Below, in pieces: positions 8,843-18,212 of a stretch of DNA of 64,000 nucleotides. The stretch is taken from NCBI GenBank assembly GCA_964479625.1, contig CAYZMS010000002.1, positions 62,001 through 126,000 on the forward strand, given 5' to 3'. Position 1 is the first letter of the stretch. Each line of letters begins with the position of its first letter. Under the pieces are notes generated by a model, which searched no databases, had not been told where the DNA came from, and saw nothing but the letters and a program-made list of their open reading frames with translations. A program made the position numbers and the translations under genes. Source of the DNA: CAYZMS01 sp964479625. Lineage in GTDB: Bacteria > Bacteroidota > Bacteroidia > Chitinophagales > Saprospiraceae.

Positions 8843-10246
8843 TCAAGCAAGCTTTTCGATAAACCGTTTATAAGAATCATCCAAGAAAGTCCAGCTGCCA
8901 ATAAAAAGCCCGGCAATACTTGCCAATAAACCAAGAATCAAACTTGGGACTTCAGAATGAACAAAGAATTCAAATACTATCCAAACAAACATGCCTAAGA
9001 TGATAGAAAGAAGACAGCCATAGTTCGAGGCTCTCTTCCAGTACAAACCCGCAGTAAGAGGAACAAATAAAGAAACCAGACTCAAGGCCGAGGATTGTCC
9101 CACCAACTCATAAATATTAGACTCAGCAATGGCCATAACTGCAGAACAAACAGCCACTGCAACCACTGACCAACGCATCGTCCGCAACATTAATTGATCA
9201 GAGGGAGCTTTCAATAAGGGGCGAATCAGGTTTTCTCCAAGTACAGTTGCAGGGGCAAGCATAGCTCCAGAGGTAGTACTCAATATTGCTGATAATAGAG
9301 CTCCAAATAACAGGATCTGTAAGCCTAGGTTTCCGTGTTGAAGGACCATCGTCGGAATTACCATTTGAGCATCTCCTTCATGGATTTCCGGGTAAAGGAT
9401 GCTACCGAATAAACCGATAAATAGCGGGATCATCCCAATCGTCAGGTACATAGCCCCAGAGATATACGAAGCGCGCACGGCTACTTTCGCCGACCTGGCT
9501 GCCATCACCCGTTGGAATACATCCTGCTGTGGGATAGACCCCAAGCCAATCGTGATCCAGGCTGCCATATAATGGACTACTTCCAGTCCCTTGGGCTCAG
9601 GTAAAAATCGGAAAAACCCTTCTGGTGTATTCGAAATAACGGAGTTCCAACCACCAGCACGGTTCATCAGTATAATTGCCAGTACCAACAAGCCCAGAAT
9701 GATCAATACCGTTTGGATAGTATCCGTAATGGAAACTGCCCACATTCCTCCAATATAGGTGTAAAAAACAACTATAATGGTGCAAATTAGAATGCCATAG
9801 ACCAGCGGCAGCCCCGAAAGGGTCTGAAGAACAATACCTAGTGCCACCAACTGGGCCGCGATCCAACCAAAATAGGAAGGGATCATAAATACAGCAGAAA
9901 TAACCTCTGCCCATCGACTAAACCTCAAGCGGAAAAAATCATTAAAGGTCAGGATATTCATCCTGTAGAGGGGCCGGGCATAAAAGGCTCCCACGAGCAC
10001 CAGGCAAAGAGCCGCTCCGAATGGGTCTTCTATCACCCCAATAAGTCCATGTTTAACAAACTCAGAAGAAGCTCCCATGATGGTTTCAGACCCAAACCAG
10101 GTAGCAAAGAGGGCCGCCGCTGCCATAAAGGTGGGAAGGTTCCGGCCAGCGATCACAAAATCCTGCGTGGTGTTCACCCGGCGGGAAGCCCACCAACCAA
10201 TGACAATGGTCACAAGCAGGTACAAGCCAATAAACCCTAGTAGCAT
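8843..10246 (-). CDS. Sodium:solute symporter (SSS/SLC5 family)
   Basis: A 467-residue inner-membrane transporter with about 12-13 hydrophobic helices. The N-terminus reads MLLGFIGLYLLVTIVIGWW, followed by RRVNTTQDFVIAGRNLPTF and ATWFGSETIMGASSEF, which are typical of SSS symporters where residues of helices 1 and 2 line the Na+ site. The middle section TYIGGMWAVSITDTIQTVLI is the conserved family core. The substrate (sugar, proline, pantothenate or other) cannot be read from these motifs. The ATG at 10246 is the only ATG after the upstream in-frame stop. It diverges from the MFS exporter gene with 88 bases between starts. Confidence 0.9.
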   Translation of the reverse strand: MLLGFIGLYLLVTIVIGWWASRRVNTTQDFVIAGRNLPTFMAAAALFATWFGSETIMGASSEFVKHGLIGVIEDPFGAALCLVLVGAFYARPLYRMNILTFNDFFRLRFSRWAEVISAVFMIPSYFGWIAAQLVALGIVLQTLSGLPLVYGILICTIIVVFYTYIGGMWAVSITDTIQTVLIILGLLVLAIILMNRAGGWNSVISNTPEGFFRFLPEPKGLEVVHYMAAWITIGLGSIPQQDVFQRVMAARSAKVAVRASYISGAMYLTIGMIPLFIGLFGSILYPEIHEGDAQMVIPTMVLQHGNLGLQILLFGALLSAILSTTSGAMLAPATVLGENLIRPLLKAPSDQLMLRTMRWSVVAVAVCSAVMAIAESNIYELVGQSSALSLVSLFVPLTAGLYWKRASNYGCLLSIILGMFVWIVFEFFVHSEVPSLILGLLASIAGLFIGSWTFLDDSYKRFIEKLA

Positions 10247-10277
10247 GATGATTTCAGTTATTGCCCGAAAATAGGAT

Positions 10278-10306
10278 TTTGAGGCAACAAAGGTGCTCTA
10301 ATTTTG
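10278..10306 (+). promoter_or_regulatory. Bacteroidota-type promoter for the MFS gene
   Basis: TAATTTTG at 10299-10306 matches the TAnnTTTG -7 box and TTTG at 10278-10281 is a possible -33 box. The 17-base spacing is shorter than the usual 19-21, so only the -7 element is persuasive. Confidence 0.4.
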
Positions 10307-10334
10307 TACATCTTAGACATCACCATAAAACCCA

Positions 10335-11897
10335 ATGGAATCACCTGCCCAGTCTTCTTTCACTGCAACTGAGTCCTGGACCCTGGTGGCCACCGTTTTG
10401 GGTTCGACCATGGTCTTCATAGATGGAACTGCGCTGAATGTTGCCTTACCAGCTTTACAGCGGAATCTGGGTGTAACCGGTACCGAGCTCCTCTGGATCA
10501 TCAATGCCTACACGCTCTTTCTTTCTGCGCTAATCCTTGTAGGTGGAGCGTTGGGAGATATTTACGGCCGAAACCGAATTTTCAGTTATGGCCTGATCCT
10601 GTTTTCCCTGGCTTCCGCAGCTGCGGGCTTTTCTCAATCATCAGAGCAGTTAATCCTCGCCCGAGCTTTTCAGGGGTTGGGCGGGGCCATGCTAACACCT
10701 GGCAGCCTCTCCATCATTACTTCCCAGATCGCTCCGGAACGACGTGGCCGGGGAATCGGCATCTGGTCTACCTTCAGTGCTTTAACTGCTGTGGTCGGCC
10801 CCGTACTGGGCGGTTGGCTGGCCTCGCAGGGTTTATGGCGGTTCATCTTTTTTATTAATATCCCCCTTGCAGTTATTGTCCTTTGGGTAATTTTTCGAAA
10901 GGTCCCTGAAAGCAGGGATGAGCATGCCTACCAACTTGACATTCTAGGCGGGGCGTTAGCTACCTTAGGGCTGGCTGGCATTACCTATGGATTTATCGAA
11001 TCCCCTAATTACGGATTCTATTCTCCACGCATTTTACTAGCCCTTGGCCTGGGCTTGCTTTTTTTAGTCCTTTTTTATGTAAGTCAAAAGCGTCAAAAGC
11101 ACCCAATGCTGCCCCTGGGGTTGTTTAAAAGCCCGACTTTCACCGCAGCCAATTTTTTAACCCTTTTACTCTATGCGGCCCTGGGGGGAATAACCTTTTT
11201 CATGCCGCTCAATCTGGTACAGGTGCAGGGGTATACGGAAAGCCAGGCGGGTATAGCGCTTTTACCTACTATACTTTTAATTTCTTTCGTTTCACCTCTT
11301 TCCGGCCGCTTTGCTGATCGTTTCGGTGTTCGAATCCCATTAATTGTAGGACCAATCGTTGCCGGCCTGGGATTCCTTTTATTTATTTTTCCAGGAGAAA
11401 CGGCCGGTTTTTCAACTGATTACTGGAAAACGTACTTACCGGCTTTCGTCGTAATGGGACTGGGCATGGGCATAACGGTAGCACCCCTGACTACGGCCGT
11501 AATGGGCGCTATTCCTCAAGAAAGTACCGGAATTGCCTCGGGGGTGAACAATGCAGTTTCCCGGACAGCAGGCGTTCTCGCTGTTTCTGTCTTAGGGGCC
11601 GTTATGTTGCTTTCCTTTAAGAATAGCCTGGAAGACTCGAAGGTGGCTCAACAATTAAATGAGCAGGAACGAACGGAATTGCTTCAGGCTGCCGAAGACC
11701 TGGGAGCTACTCAACCACCGGAGGAATTGAGCAAATCGGAAACGGCTGCGGTAAAAGGAGAGGTAAAGTCTGCTTTTCTTTCTGCTTTTAAGGAGGTTAC
11801 CATTGCAACCGCCATTATGGCCTGGCTTAGCGCCTTAGTCGCTTTTTTCTTTATCCAACCAGTAAAGCCAGAGGAAGACCTGGATCCATTTATTTAG
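10335..11897 (+). CDS. MFS drug exporter, DHA2 (EmrB/QacA) type
   Basis: A 520-residue proton-driven exporter of the 14-helix DHA2 group. Motif D1 is in FIDGTALNVALP (Asp30), motif A is GGALGDIYGRNR at residues 70-81, and motif C is GPVLGGWL at 155-162. The long first part and 14 helices separate it from 12-helix DHA1 pumps. Before the last helix there is a charged loop of about 60 residues (QEQ/E-rich, around residues 435-495) rich in Glu and Lys, typical of the extended last periplasmic loop in this group. Substrates cannot be read; no MarR or TetR regulator or EmrA-like partner is adjacent. A small DoxX gene follows. Confidence 0.9.
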   Translation: MESPAQSSFTATESWTLVATVLGSTMVFIDGTALNVALPALQRNLGVTGTELLWIINAYTLFLSALILVGGALGDIYGRNRIFSYGLILFSLASAAAGFSQSSEQLILARAFQGLGGAMLTPGSLSIITSQIAPERRGRGIGIWSTFSALTAVVGPVLGGWLASQGLWRFIFFINIPLAVIVLWVIFRKVPESRDEHAYQLDILGGALATLGLAGITYGFIESPNYGFYSPRILLALGLGLLFLVLFYVSQKRQKHPMLPLGLFKSPTFTAANFLTLLLYAALGGITFFMPLNLVQVQGYTESQAGIALLPTILLISFVSPLSGRFADRFGVRIPLIVGPIVAGLGFLLFIFPGETAGFSTDYWKTYLPAFVVMGLGMGITVAPLTTAVMGAIPQESTGIASGVNNAVSRTAGVLAVSVLGAVMLLSFKNSLEDSKVAQQLNEQERTELLQAAEDLGATQPPEELSKSETAAVKGEVKSAFLSAFKEVTIATAIMAWLSALVAFFFIQPVKPEEDLDPFI

Positions 11898-11931
11898 ATT
11901 TTCTTCTAAAAAGACATGACATTAAAATCGA

Positions 11932-12318
11932 ATGATAGAGGTCTTGACCCTTCGTCTTATCCTGGGTTTTATTTTTCTTATGCAAGGCTATAGTAAAGTA
12001 TTTAGTTGGGGAGTGGAACAGCTCTACCAAATGGATTTTTTCTACGGCACCCATAAAGATTTACTTCCTGACCTGCTCATCAGATGCACGGCTTATTATA
12101 CTTCCTTCGTAGAATTGATTGCCGGTGCGCTGCTGGTCCTGGGTCTAAAGCGAGATTGGGCTTTGTATGCCATTGCCTCCGTGCTCGTAATCGTCACCTT
12201 CGAACATGGCCTTGCGCAGCTTATATGGGATTTTTCGGGTGTTGTTTTCGGGCTCAACTCCTTGTTGCCATGCTTTTGGTACCAAAAGCATGGGATGGGA
12301 TCAGTCTGGATCGAATAG
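11932..12318 (+). CDS. DoxX-like integral membrane protein
   Basis: A 128-residue protein with four hydrophobic helices, beginning LRLILGFIFLMQGYSKVFSW, which is the DoxX/DoxD-type opening (helix ending in Gly-x-x-Lys). A second helix (YTSFVELIAGALLVLGL) carries the conserved Glu-Gly core. Members are small inner-membrane proteins linked to quinone or thiol redox chemistry in some bacteria; the role here is unknown. It starts 34 bases after the MFS gene and probably shares its transcript, ending at a strong hairpin. Confidence 0.75.
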   Translation: MIEVLTLRLILGFIFLMQGYSKVFSWGVEQLYQMDFFYGTHKDLLPDLLIRCTAYYTSFVELIAGALLVLGLKRDWALYAIASVLVIVTFEHGLAQLIWDFSGVVFGLNSLLPCFWYQKHGMGSVWIE

Positions 12319-12339
12319 TTCAAAAATCATAAATTTAGC

Positions 12340-12368
12340 GGCTCAAAGCGACGAATAAGCTTTGAGCC
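12340..12368. terminator. Bidirectional terminator between doxX-like gene and rny
   Basis: Perfect 10-bp stem: GGCTCAAAGC (12340-12349) and GCTTTGAGCC (12359-12368) with a 9-base loop, placed between two converging genes. Confidence 0.65.
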
Positions 12369-12391
12369 ACCAAATGATACTATTATTTCCT

Positions 12392-14074
12392 CTATCGAGC
12401 GTAGGACACCGCACGCTTTTCCCGTATAACGGTTACCTTGATCTGGCCGGGATATTGCATTTCATCCTGAATTTTTTGGGAGATCATAAAGGACAGATCA
12501 TCTGCATAGGTATCAGACACCTTATCACTTTCCACGATCACCCTCAATTCCCGGCCGGCCTGCATGGCATAAGCCTTTTGCACACCGTCGTGCCCCATAG
12601 CCAGTTCTTCCAGCTCACCGATCCGCTGGAGATAGCTCTCCAGAATCTCTCTTCTTGCTCCCGGGCGAGCCCCTGATATGGCATCGCAAGCCTGGACGAT
12701 TGGAGAAATGATGTTATTCATTTCAATTTCGTCGTGGTGGGCACCCACAGCATTACAGATAACGGCATGTTCCTTGTGTTTCTCACACATTTTCATTCCC
12801 AGTAAAGCGTGGGACAATTCACTTTCCTCTTCGGCTACCTTTCCAATATCGTGCAAAAGTCCGGCTCTTTTGGCCATTTTAACCTGCTTGGGATTCAAAC
12901 CGATCTCGGCAGCCATTATGGCACAAAGGTTAGCCGTTTCGATCGAATGCTTGAGCAAGTTCTGTCCGTATGAAGAACGGAAGCGCATACGGCCTATCAT
13001 TTTAACTAGATAGGGATCCAGACCGTGTAGGTCTAATTCGATAATCGTACGTTCTCCGATCTCAACGATCTGCTCGTCCAGCTGTTTTCTCGTCTTGGCC
13101 ACCACTTCCTCAATACGGGCTGGGTGGATACGACCATCTGCCACCAGTTTTTTCAGGGCAAGGCGGCAAACCTCTCGCCGTATGGGGTCGAAACTGGAGA
13201 TTACAATAGCTTCGGGGGTATCGTCAACCACGATCTCGGCGCCGGTCGCGGCTTCAAGGGCGCGAATATTTCGGCCCTCCCGGCCGATGATCTGTCCCTT
13301 CAGGTCATCGGAATCCAAGTTGAAGACAGACACGGTATTTTCGATGGTATACTCAGCACACATCCGCTGAATACTTTGAATAATGATCTTTTTCGCCTCC
13401 TTTGCGGCCGTGGATTTAGCTTGCATGACACTATCCTTGACGATAGCCATGGCATCTATTTCAGCCTTTGCTTTAACCGCATCAAGCAACTGTTCCCGAG
13501 CTTCCTGTTCGGTAAGCCGGGCTACTGATTCCAGTGCTTTGATGTGTTTTTCGTTCGCAGCATCCAGTTCTTCCCGCTTTTTTGCTACGATCTTCATTTG
13601 CTTTTCAAGGTTTTCCCGAATGGCATTCGTTTCTGCCTCCCGGTTTTCGACCTCACTTAGTTGATCTTTTATAGAGCGCGCCCGTTGATCGAGTTTCTCT
13701 TGCTCTTGCTTGATCTCTGTTTCCAGGGTTTTTACCTGCACTTCGCGCTCCTTCATTTCGACCAGGTGATTGGCCTTACTGCTTTCGAATTCTGATTTCA
13801 TCCGGCTAAAGCGCTCTTTAGCTTCCTGAATCTTTTTTTGCTTTATGCGTTCATGCTTACTCTCTGCCTGAGAAACCAATTTCTCCGCTTTGCTTTCCGC
13901 CTCATTCATGATGCGTTCGGCAGCCAAACGGGCTTCCTTTATCTCAATATCCGCTTTGGCATTAAGGTCATTTATGTAGCGCTGCTGTTTGCGTTTGGCA
14001 GTGGTCGCCATGATTACATAGCCAATCACGACACCTACTAACAGCCCGATGGCTAATCCTACTCCTATTTCCAT
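12392..14074 (-). CDS. rny: Ribonuclease Y
   Basis: Membrane-anchored endoribonuclease that starts mRNA decay. The 560-residue protein has one N-terminal membrane helix (residues 2-22), a long charged coiled coil (about 28-235), a KH RNA-binding domain with GREGRNIR at 264-271, and an HD phosphodiesterase domain with HDIGK at 409-413 that carries the metal-binding His-Asp pair. Length and domain order match RNase Y of other bacteria. It is the last gene of a minus-strand block running pheT, coiled-coil gene, zapA, rny; the gap to zapA is 45 bases, so cotranscription is likely. Confidence 0.96.
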   Translation of the reverse strand: MEIGVGLAIGLLVGVVIGYVIMATTAKRKQQRYINDLNAKADIEIKEARLAAERIMNEAESKAEKLVSQAESKHERIKQKKIQEAKERFSRMKSEFESSKANHLVEMKEREVQVKTLETEIKQEQEKLDQRARSIKDQLSEVENREAETNAIRENLEKQMKIVAKKREELDAANEKHIKALESVARLTEQEAREQLLDAVKAKAEIDAMAIVKDSVMQAKSTAAKEAKKIIIQSIQRMCAEYTIENTVSVFNLDSDDLKGQIIGREGRNIRALEAATGAEIVVDDTPEAIVISSFDPIRREVCRLALKKLVADGRIHPARIEEVVAKTRKQLDEQIVEIGERTIIELDLHGLDPYLVKMIGRMRFRSSYGQNLLKHSIETANLCAIMAAEIGLNPKQVKMAKRAGLLHDIGKVAEEESELSHALLGMKMCEKHKEHAVICNAVGAHHDEIEMNNIISPIVQACDAISGARPGARREILESYLQRIGELEELAMGHDGVQKAYAMQAGRELRVIVESDKVSDTYADDLSFMISQKIQDEMQYPGQIKVTVIREKRAVSYAR

Positions 14075-14119
14075 ATGGATTTCGTTTAAGTGCTGAATGA
14101 AATTGCCAACTTGTTGGGA

Positions 14120-14413
14120 CTACCCCTGGGCAGTGTCCAATAATTGCTCGAGTTGTTCCAACCGGTGTTCCACGGTAGCGTACTGGTGGGCTGACTGTTG
14201 AGCTTTATGCAGATCAACAGCGTAAGTCAGGAGGGCCATAGAGAGGCAGTCTTTTTTGTCCCGGTTGTTGTAGGAGAGTTGAAATCTATTGATTTTCTCG
14301 TTTACTTCCTTGACAATTTTGCGAATGGCGGCCTCATCTTCCGTTTTAACTTTCAGCGGGTAAGGCCTACCTGCTATAACGACTGTAATATTTTTGGTCT
14401 CTTGCCCGTCCAT
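14120..14413 (-). CDS. zapA: Cell division protein ZapA
   Basis: A 97-residue ZapA, which crosslinks FtsZ protofilaments at the division ring. The N-terminal part (ITVVIAGRPYPLKV, then EAAIRKIVKEVNEKI) is the family's FtsZ-binding globular head and the C-terminal half (from about residue 60) is a helix that forms the tetrameric coiled coil. Length is normal for the family. It starts 4 bases after the preceding coiled-coil gene, so the two are almost certainly cotranscribed and may act together. Confidence 0.88.
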   Translation of the reverse strand: MDGQETKNITVVIAGRPYPLKVKTEDEAAIRKIVKEVNEKINRFQLSYNNRDKKDCLSMALLTYAVDLHKAQQSAHQYATVEHRLEQLEQLLDTAQG

Positions 14414-14417
14414 AGCT

Positions 14418-14714
14418 TTAGCTGTTACTCAACCATTCGATGCATTTATCAATTTCCCGTAGGTGCTGTTCGATCTGCCCATTCCACTCCTGAACTTGTT
14501 CATTCTGGACAGCTTTTCGCTCAGCAGATTGTACCCTATGGGATTCCAATGCTGCCTGAAGTGCTTCGATGGTCGTACTGCGTTGCTGCAGCTTAGCTTT
14601 CAGTTCTTTTCGTTCTGCGAGCAAAGCATCCCGTTCAGCGGTTATACTGATTAATTGCTGGGATACCTGTTTTATTTTGTGTTCAATTAAATCAAATTTT
14701 TCTGATATGCTCAT
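14418..14714 (-). CDS. Small coiled-coil protein upstream of zapA
   Basis: A 98-residue protein that is nearly all predicted helix with heptad spacing (EKFDLIEHKIKQVSQQLISI, then AERDALLAERKELKAKL). It has no signal peptide or membrane segment, so it is cytosolic. I do not recognise a named family, but position between pheT and zapA, tight spacing to zapA and coiled-coil character resemble a ZapB-like division partner. Function is inferred from context only. Confidence 0.75.
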   Translation of the reverse strand: MSISEKFDLIEHKIKQVSQQLISITAERDALLAERKELKAKLQQRSTTIEALQAALESHRVQSAERKAVQNEQVQEWNGQIEQHLREIDKCIEWLSNS

Positions 14715-14765
14715 TTCCGCCTTTTTCTTTCAGGACTCCGGTAGCAGTGAGAGAGTGACCAACCA

Positions 14766-17210
14766 TTATTTACGGATGGAAGCACCCAACTGCTTTTCGA
14801 AAGCCTGTGTCAACTTCTGGATCACCTTATCTACTTCCTTATCTTTTAAGGTTTTCTCCGGGTGTTCAAACTGAAAACTTACTGCATAGGAACGCTTGTT
14901 TTTTCCTAGCTGTTCTTCGTTTTCATATACATCGAAAAGATTCACGGCCCGAATGAGCGGCTTGCCCAACTTTCGGGCAATTGCTGCAATATCATCAAAA
15001 TTAGTCGAATTTTCAATAATCATCGCCAAATCCCGTCGGGTACCCGGAAAACGGCTAACCTCTTCATAGGAAACCTTTTGTTTTTTCAAGCTTCCCAACA
15101 AGTTTTCCCAATGGAAAAGCGCGAAGAATACCTCTCCACGAATATCCATAGATTTAACCAAATCCGGCTGTACCTTCCCGAACTCTACCAGGGCTTGGGG
15201 ACCACGATGTAGTTTTAATCCAAATAGCAAACCAGGATCTTCCACCTCACTTACCTGATAATTTACGATCCCAAAACGTTCCAAGATCCGCTCCACTTCT
15301 GCTTTAAGACTGTAGTAATCAACCGGTCGGGAAGGAGTGATCCAGCTTTCCTCTGTCCTGTCCCCGTAGAGGAACAAACTCAGGTGCTCCTTCTCCTCCA
15401 GTTCATCACCCTTCATTCGATACGTTCGTCCGAATTCGAATAGTTTCAAGCGCTTTTGCTGGCGGTTTTGGTTGTGTAAAACGACTTCCAAGCCACTAAA
15501 AAGCATATCCGGCCGCATTATATCCAATTGCACATTGGAGGTGTTGTTCACATACACCAGTTCTGCCTCATCAATACCTGCATCCATCTCCCGATAATAC
15601 CCGGACTGGGAAAGGGAAACGGCCATCATTTCGTTGAACCCATTGGCCGCCAGCAAATCCCCAATCGTATTTCTAACTACTACCGGGTCGGGAACAGGAG
15701 CCACATTCAAGCCGATAGTCGTCTTGGCCGGCATAGGAACCCGGTTAAAGCCATAGATTCGTAGGATCTCTTCAATTATATCTGCCGGACGAGTAACATC
15801 AGCCTTATTGGTTGGTACAGCGACCGTAAAAGCCCTCTTATTTTTTTTTAGTACTTCCATTTCCAGAGCTTCCAGAATATGGTGTACCTCCGCTACCGGG
15901 ATTTCGGTCCCGATCAGGCGGTTGATGGACTCATAGGTAAGTTCTACCTGTAGCTTTTCCACTGGTTTTGGATAAAGGTCAATGATATCGGAGGCGATCT
16001 CGGCTCCTGCTAGCTCCTGCATAAGCAAAGCAGCACGCTTAAGGGCTGGTATGGCTACTTCAGGGTCGCTCCCTTTTTCGAAAACCTTTGCAGCATCCGT
16101 TCTAAGGTTATGCTTCATACTGGTGCGGCGAATAGACTTTGCATTAAAATGCGCTGATTCCAGGAAAATACTGCTGGTCCTCTCCGTTACACCGCTGTTA
16201 ACTCCGCCAAATACCCCTCCTATGCACAAGCCTTCTGATTTACCATTACAGATCATAAGGTCTTCTTCCAACAGGGTGCGTTCTACTTCGTCAAGGGTGA
16301 CGAATTTTGATCCCTTGGGTAGGGTTTGGACAATGATGTGTTCACCACTGATTTTATCCAGGTCGAAAGCGTGCAGCGGTTGGCCGTATTCATGCAGGAC
16401 AAAGTTGGTAATATCCACCACATTATTGATCGGCCGGACATCCACCGCCATCAATCGCTCTTTCAACCAATCTGGAGATTCCCCTACCTGAATATTGCTT
16501 AATGACAGCCCGGCATAGCGGGGGGCGGCTTCCGGATTTTTCACCTCCACTTTTACCGGTCTCTTGTAGTGGTCAATTTTAAAATTTGAAAGATCCGGCA
16601 ATCGAACTTCCCCCGTATGGTTATAATTGATTTTCAGGGCAGCGGCCAGATCCTTTGCAACGCCCAAATGATTAGTGGCATCCGAGCGGTTGGGAGTGAG
16701 GCCAATCTCGTAGACTACATCGGTTTTCAGGGAAAAATATTCTGCAGCGGCCATTCCGACAGGTGTAGCAGCAGGCAAAACCATAATACCGTCGTGAGAT
16801 GTACCAATGCCCAGTTCATCCTCCGCACAGATCATCCCTTCTGAAAGTTCCCCACGAATTTTGGTCTTCTCCATAACCAGTGGTTGTTCACTACCTAAAG
16901 GGTATAGGCTAGTTCCTACAGTAGCCACTAGAACACGTTGCCCCTTGGCCACGTTTGGCGCACCACACACAATGGACAAATGATCGTTTTTTCCTATGTT
17001 TACCCGGGTGAGGGATAGCTTATCCGCATTGGGATGCCGACCGCATTCAACCACCTCACCTACCACCACTCCCTTTAAACCTCCGGGTATATTTTCCACC
17101 TCCTCCATACCTTCTACTTCCAAGCCGATCTCGGTGAGAATATCACCAATTTGCTCCGGAGATAGATCGATTTCGAGGTAATCCTTTAACCAGTTCAGCG
17201 AGATTTTCAT
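14766..17210 (-). CDS. pheT: Phenylalanyl-tRNA synthetase beta subunit
   Basis: Beta subunit of the alpha2-beta2 enzyme that charges tRNA-Phe. At 814 residues it has the full bacterial architecture: start MKISLNWLKDYLEIDLSPEQ, an OB-type tRNA-binding domain (about residues 40-150, HPNADKLSLTRVNIG), the B3/B4 editing domain (about 210-390), the B5 domain (about 400-475), a catalytic-like core, and the C-terminal anticodon-binding domain (from about 720, SRFPGTRRDLAMIIEN). The pheS gene is not adjacent, a split arrangement often seen in Bacteroidota. It is the first gene of the pheT, coiled-coil, zapA, rny block. Confidence 0.97.
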   Translation of the reverse strand: MKISLNWLKDYLEIDLSPEQIGDILTEIGLEVEGMEEVENIPGGLKGVVVGEVVECGRHPNADKLSLTRVNIGKNDHLSIVCGAPNVAKGQRVLVATVGTSLYPLGSEQPLVMEKTKIRGELSEGMICAEDELGIGTSHDGIMVLPAATPVGMAAAEYFSLKTDVVYEIGLTPNRSDATNHLGVAKDLAAALKINYNHTGEVRLPDLSNFKIDHYKRPVKVEVKNPEAAPRYAGLSLSNIQVGESPDWLKERLMAVDVRPINNVVDITNFVLHEYGQPLHAFDLDKISGEHIIVQTLPKGSKFVTLDEVERTLLEEDLMICNGKSEGLCIGGVFGGVNSGVTERTSSIFLESAHFNAKSIRRTSMKHNLRTDAAKVFEKGSDPEVAIPALKRAALLMQELAGAEIASDIIDLYPKPVEKLQVELTYESINRLIGTEIPVAEVHHILEALEMEVLKKNKRAFTVAVPTNKADVTRPADIIEEILRIYGFNRVPMPAKTTIGLNVAPVPDPVVVRNTIGDLLAANGFNEMMAVSLSQSGYYREMDAGIDEAELVYVNNTSNVQLDIMRPDMLFSGLEVVLHNQNRQQKRLKLFEFGRTYRMKGDELEEKEHLSLFLYGDRTEESWITPSRPVDYYSLKAEVERILERFGIVNYQVSEVEDPGLLFGLKLHRGPQALVEFGKVQPDLVKSMDIRGEVFFALFHWENLLGSLKKQKVSYEEVSRFPGTRRDLAMIIENSTNFDDIAAIARKLGKPLIRAVNLFDVYENEEQLGKNKRSYAVSFQFEHPEKTLKDKEVDKVIQKLTQAFEKQLGASIRK

Positions 17211-17327
17211 GCCTGCGTTTTAGTTCATTTTTAGTTCAAACCGACCCAAGCTGCAAAGGAGTTCCGGCCGGAGGACAAAGATAGGTAAAACTCGAAAGAG
17301 CAGGCAGGCAAATTGGGGCTAAAGCCA

Positions 17328-18212
17328 TTAGCGATCGGTGAGCATCTGACGTCGGAATTTGTCGGGGCTGGAGCCTGCGTATTTTTTGAAGAAGCGACAG
17401 AAATAGGCATTGTCATCGAAATTGAGCTCATGCCCGATTTCCGATACCGTACGTTCGTCATGGGTAAGCATGCGTTTTGCCTCCAGCATCACGCGCTCGC
17501 GGATAAGCTCTCCGGCCGATTTTCCTATTTCCGACCGACAGATCACGTTCAGGTAGTTTGGAGTAATGTGCAACAACTGGGCATAATCCTTCACCAGTCT
17601 TTTACCCCGAAAATGGCGGTCGATCAGTTGTTCGAAGCGTTTTACCAACTGCCGGGAGTGATGTTCTTTTCCCGGAACGGTATTTTCCAGACCGTAGATG
17701 CGTTTGGCGTGAATGAGGATAATATTCAGGAAGGACCGCAGGACACTGGTCAGATCTGTGCCGCCTTCTTCGTATTCTTCCAACATCTGTTGAAAAAGCA
17801 CCGAGAGCCGGGAAAAGGCTTCTGATTGTAGCTTAACAAAGGGTAAAACAGAACCGGAACCAAAAAATGGAAAATCAAAAAGATTATTGTTATTATAGCG
17901 CTGGGTGAAAAACTCTGCAGTAAAAAAGATTTGAAATCCTTTCAAGTCCTCTATCGACTCCCAGGCATGGATCATACCCGGATACATGAGGAATAGCATG
18001 CCCGGCTCTACAGGAAAAGATTCAAAATCTATGATCTGCTGCCCTTTTCCCTCCGTAGCCAGCAGGATCATGTAATAGTTGTGCTGATGCGGAAAAGTAA
18101 AACCATGGGTTTCCCGCATGAAATCTTCCGTACGGACCATATCAAAGTGCTTCCCTGCACGAGCAAAGGCATTACACCGCAATTCTTCAATATTGTATAG
18201 TTTCGGTTTCAC
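17328..18212 (-). CDS. AraC-family transcriptional regulator
   Basis: A 294-residue regulator. The N-terminal half is a cupin-like ligand-sensing domain (FTFPHQHNYYMILLATEGKG, then EPGMLFLMYPGMIHAW). The C-terminal ~100 residues hold the two helix-turn-helix motifs of AraC proteins (LLHITPNYLNVICRSEIGKS, then TVSEIGHELNFDDNAYFCRF and FKKYAGSSPDKFRR). The ligand cannot be predicted. It diverges from the class-V aminotransferase gene across 442 bases, which makes that gene a possible target, but this is inference. Confidence 0.9.
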   Translation of the reverse strand: MKPKLYNIEELRCNAFARAGKHFDMVRTEDFMRETHGFTFPHQHNYYMILLATEGKGQQIIDFESFPVEPGMLFLMYPGMIHAWESIEDLKGFQIFFTAEFFTQRYNNNNLFDFPFFGSGSVLPFVKLQSEAFSRLSVLFQQMLEEYEEGGTDLTSVLRSFLNIILIHAKRIYGLENTVPGKEHHSRQLVKRFEQLIDRHFRGKRLVKDYAQLLHITPNYLNVICRSEIGKSAGELIRERVMLEAKRMLTHDERTVSEIGHELNFDDNAYFCRFFKKYAGSSPDKFRRQMLTDR

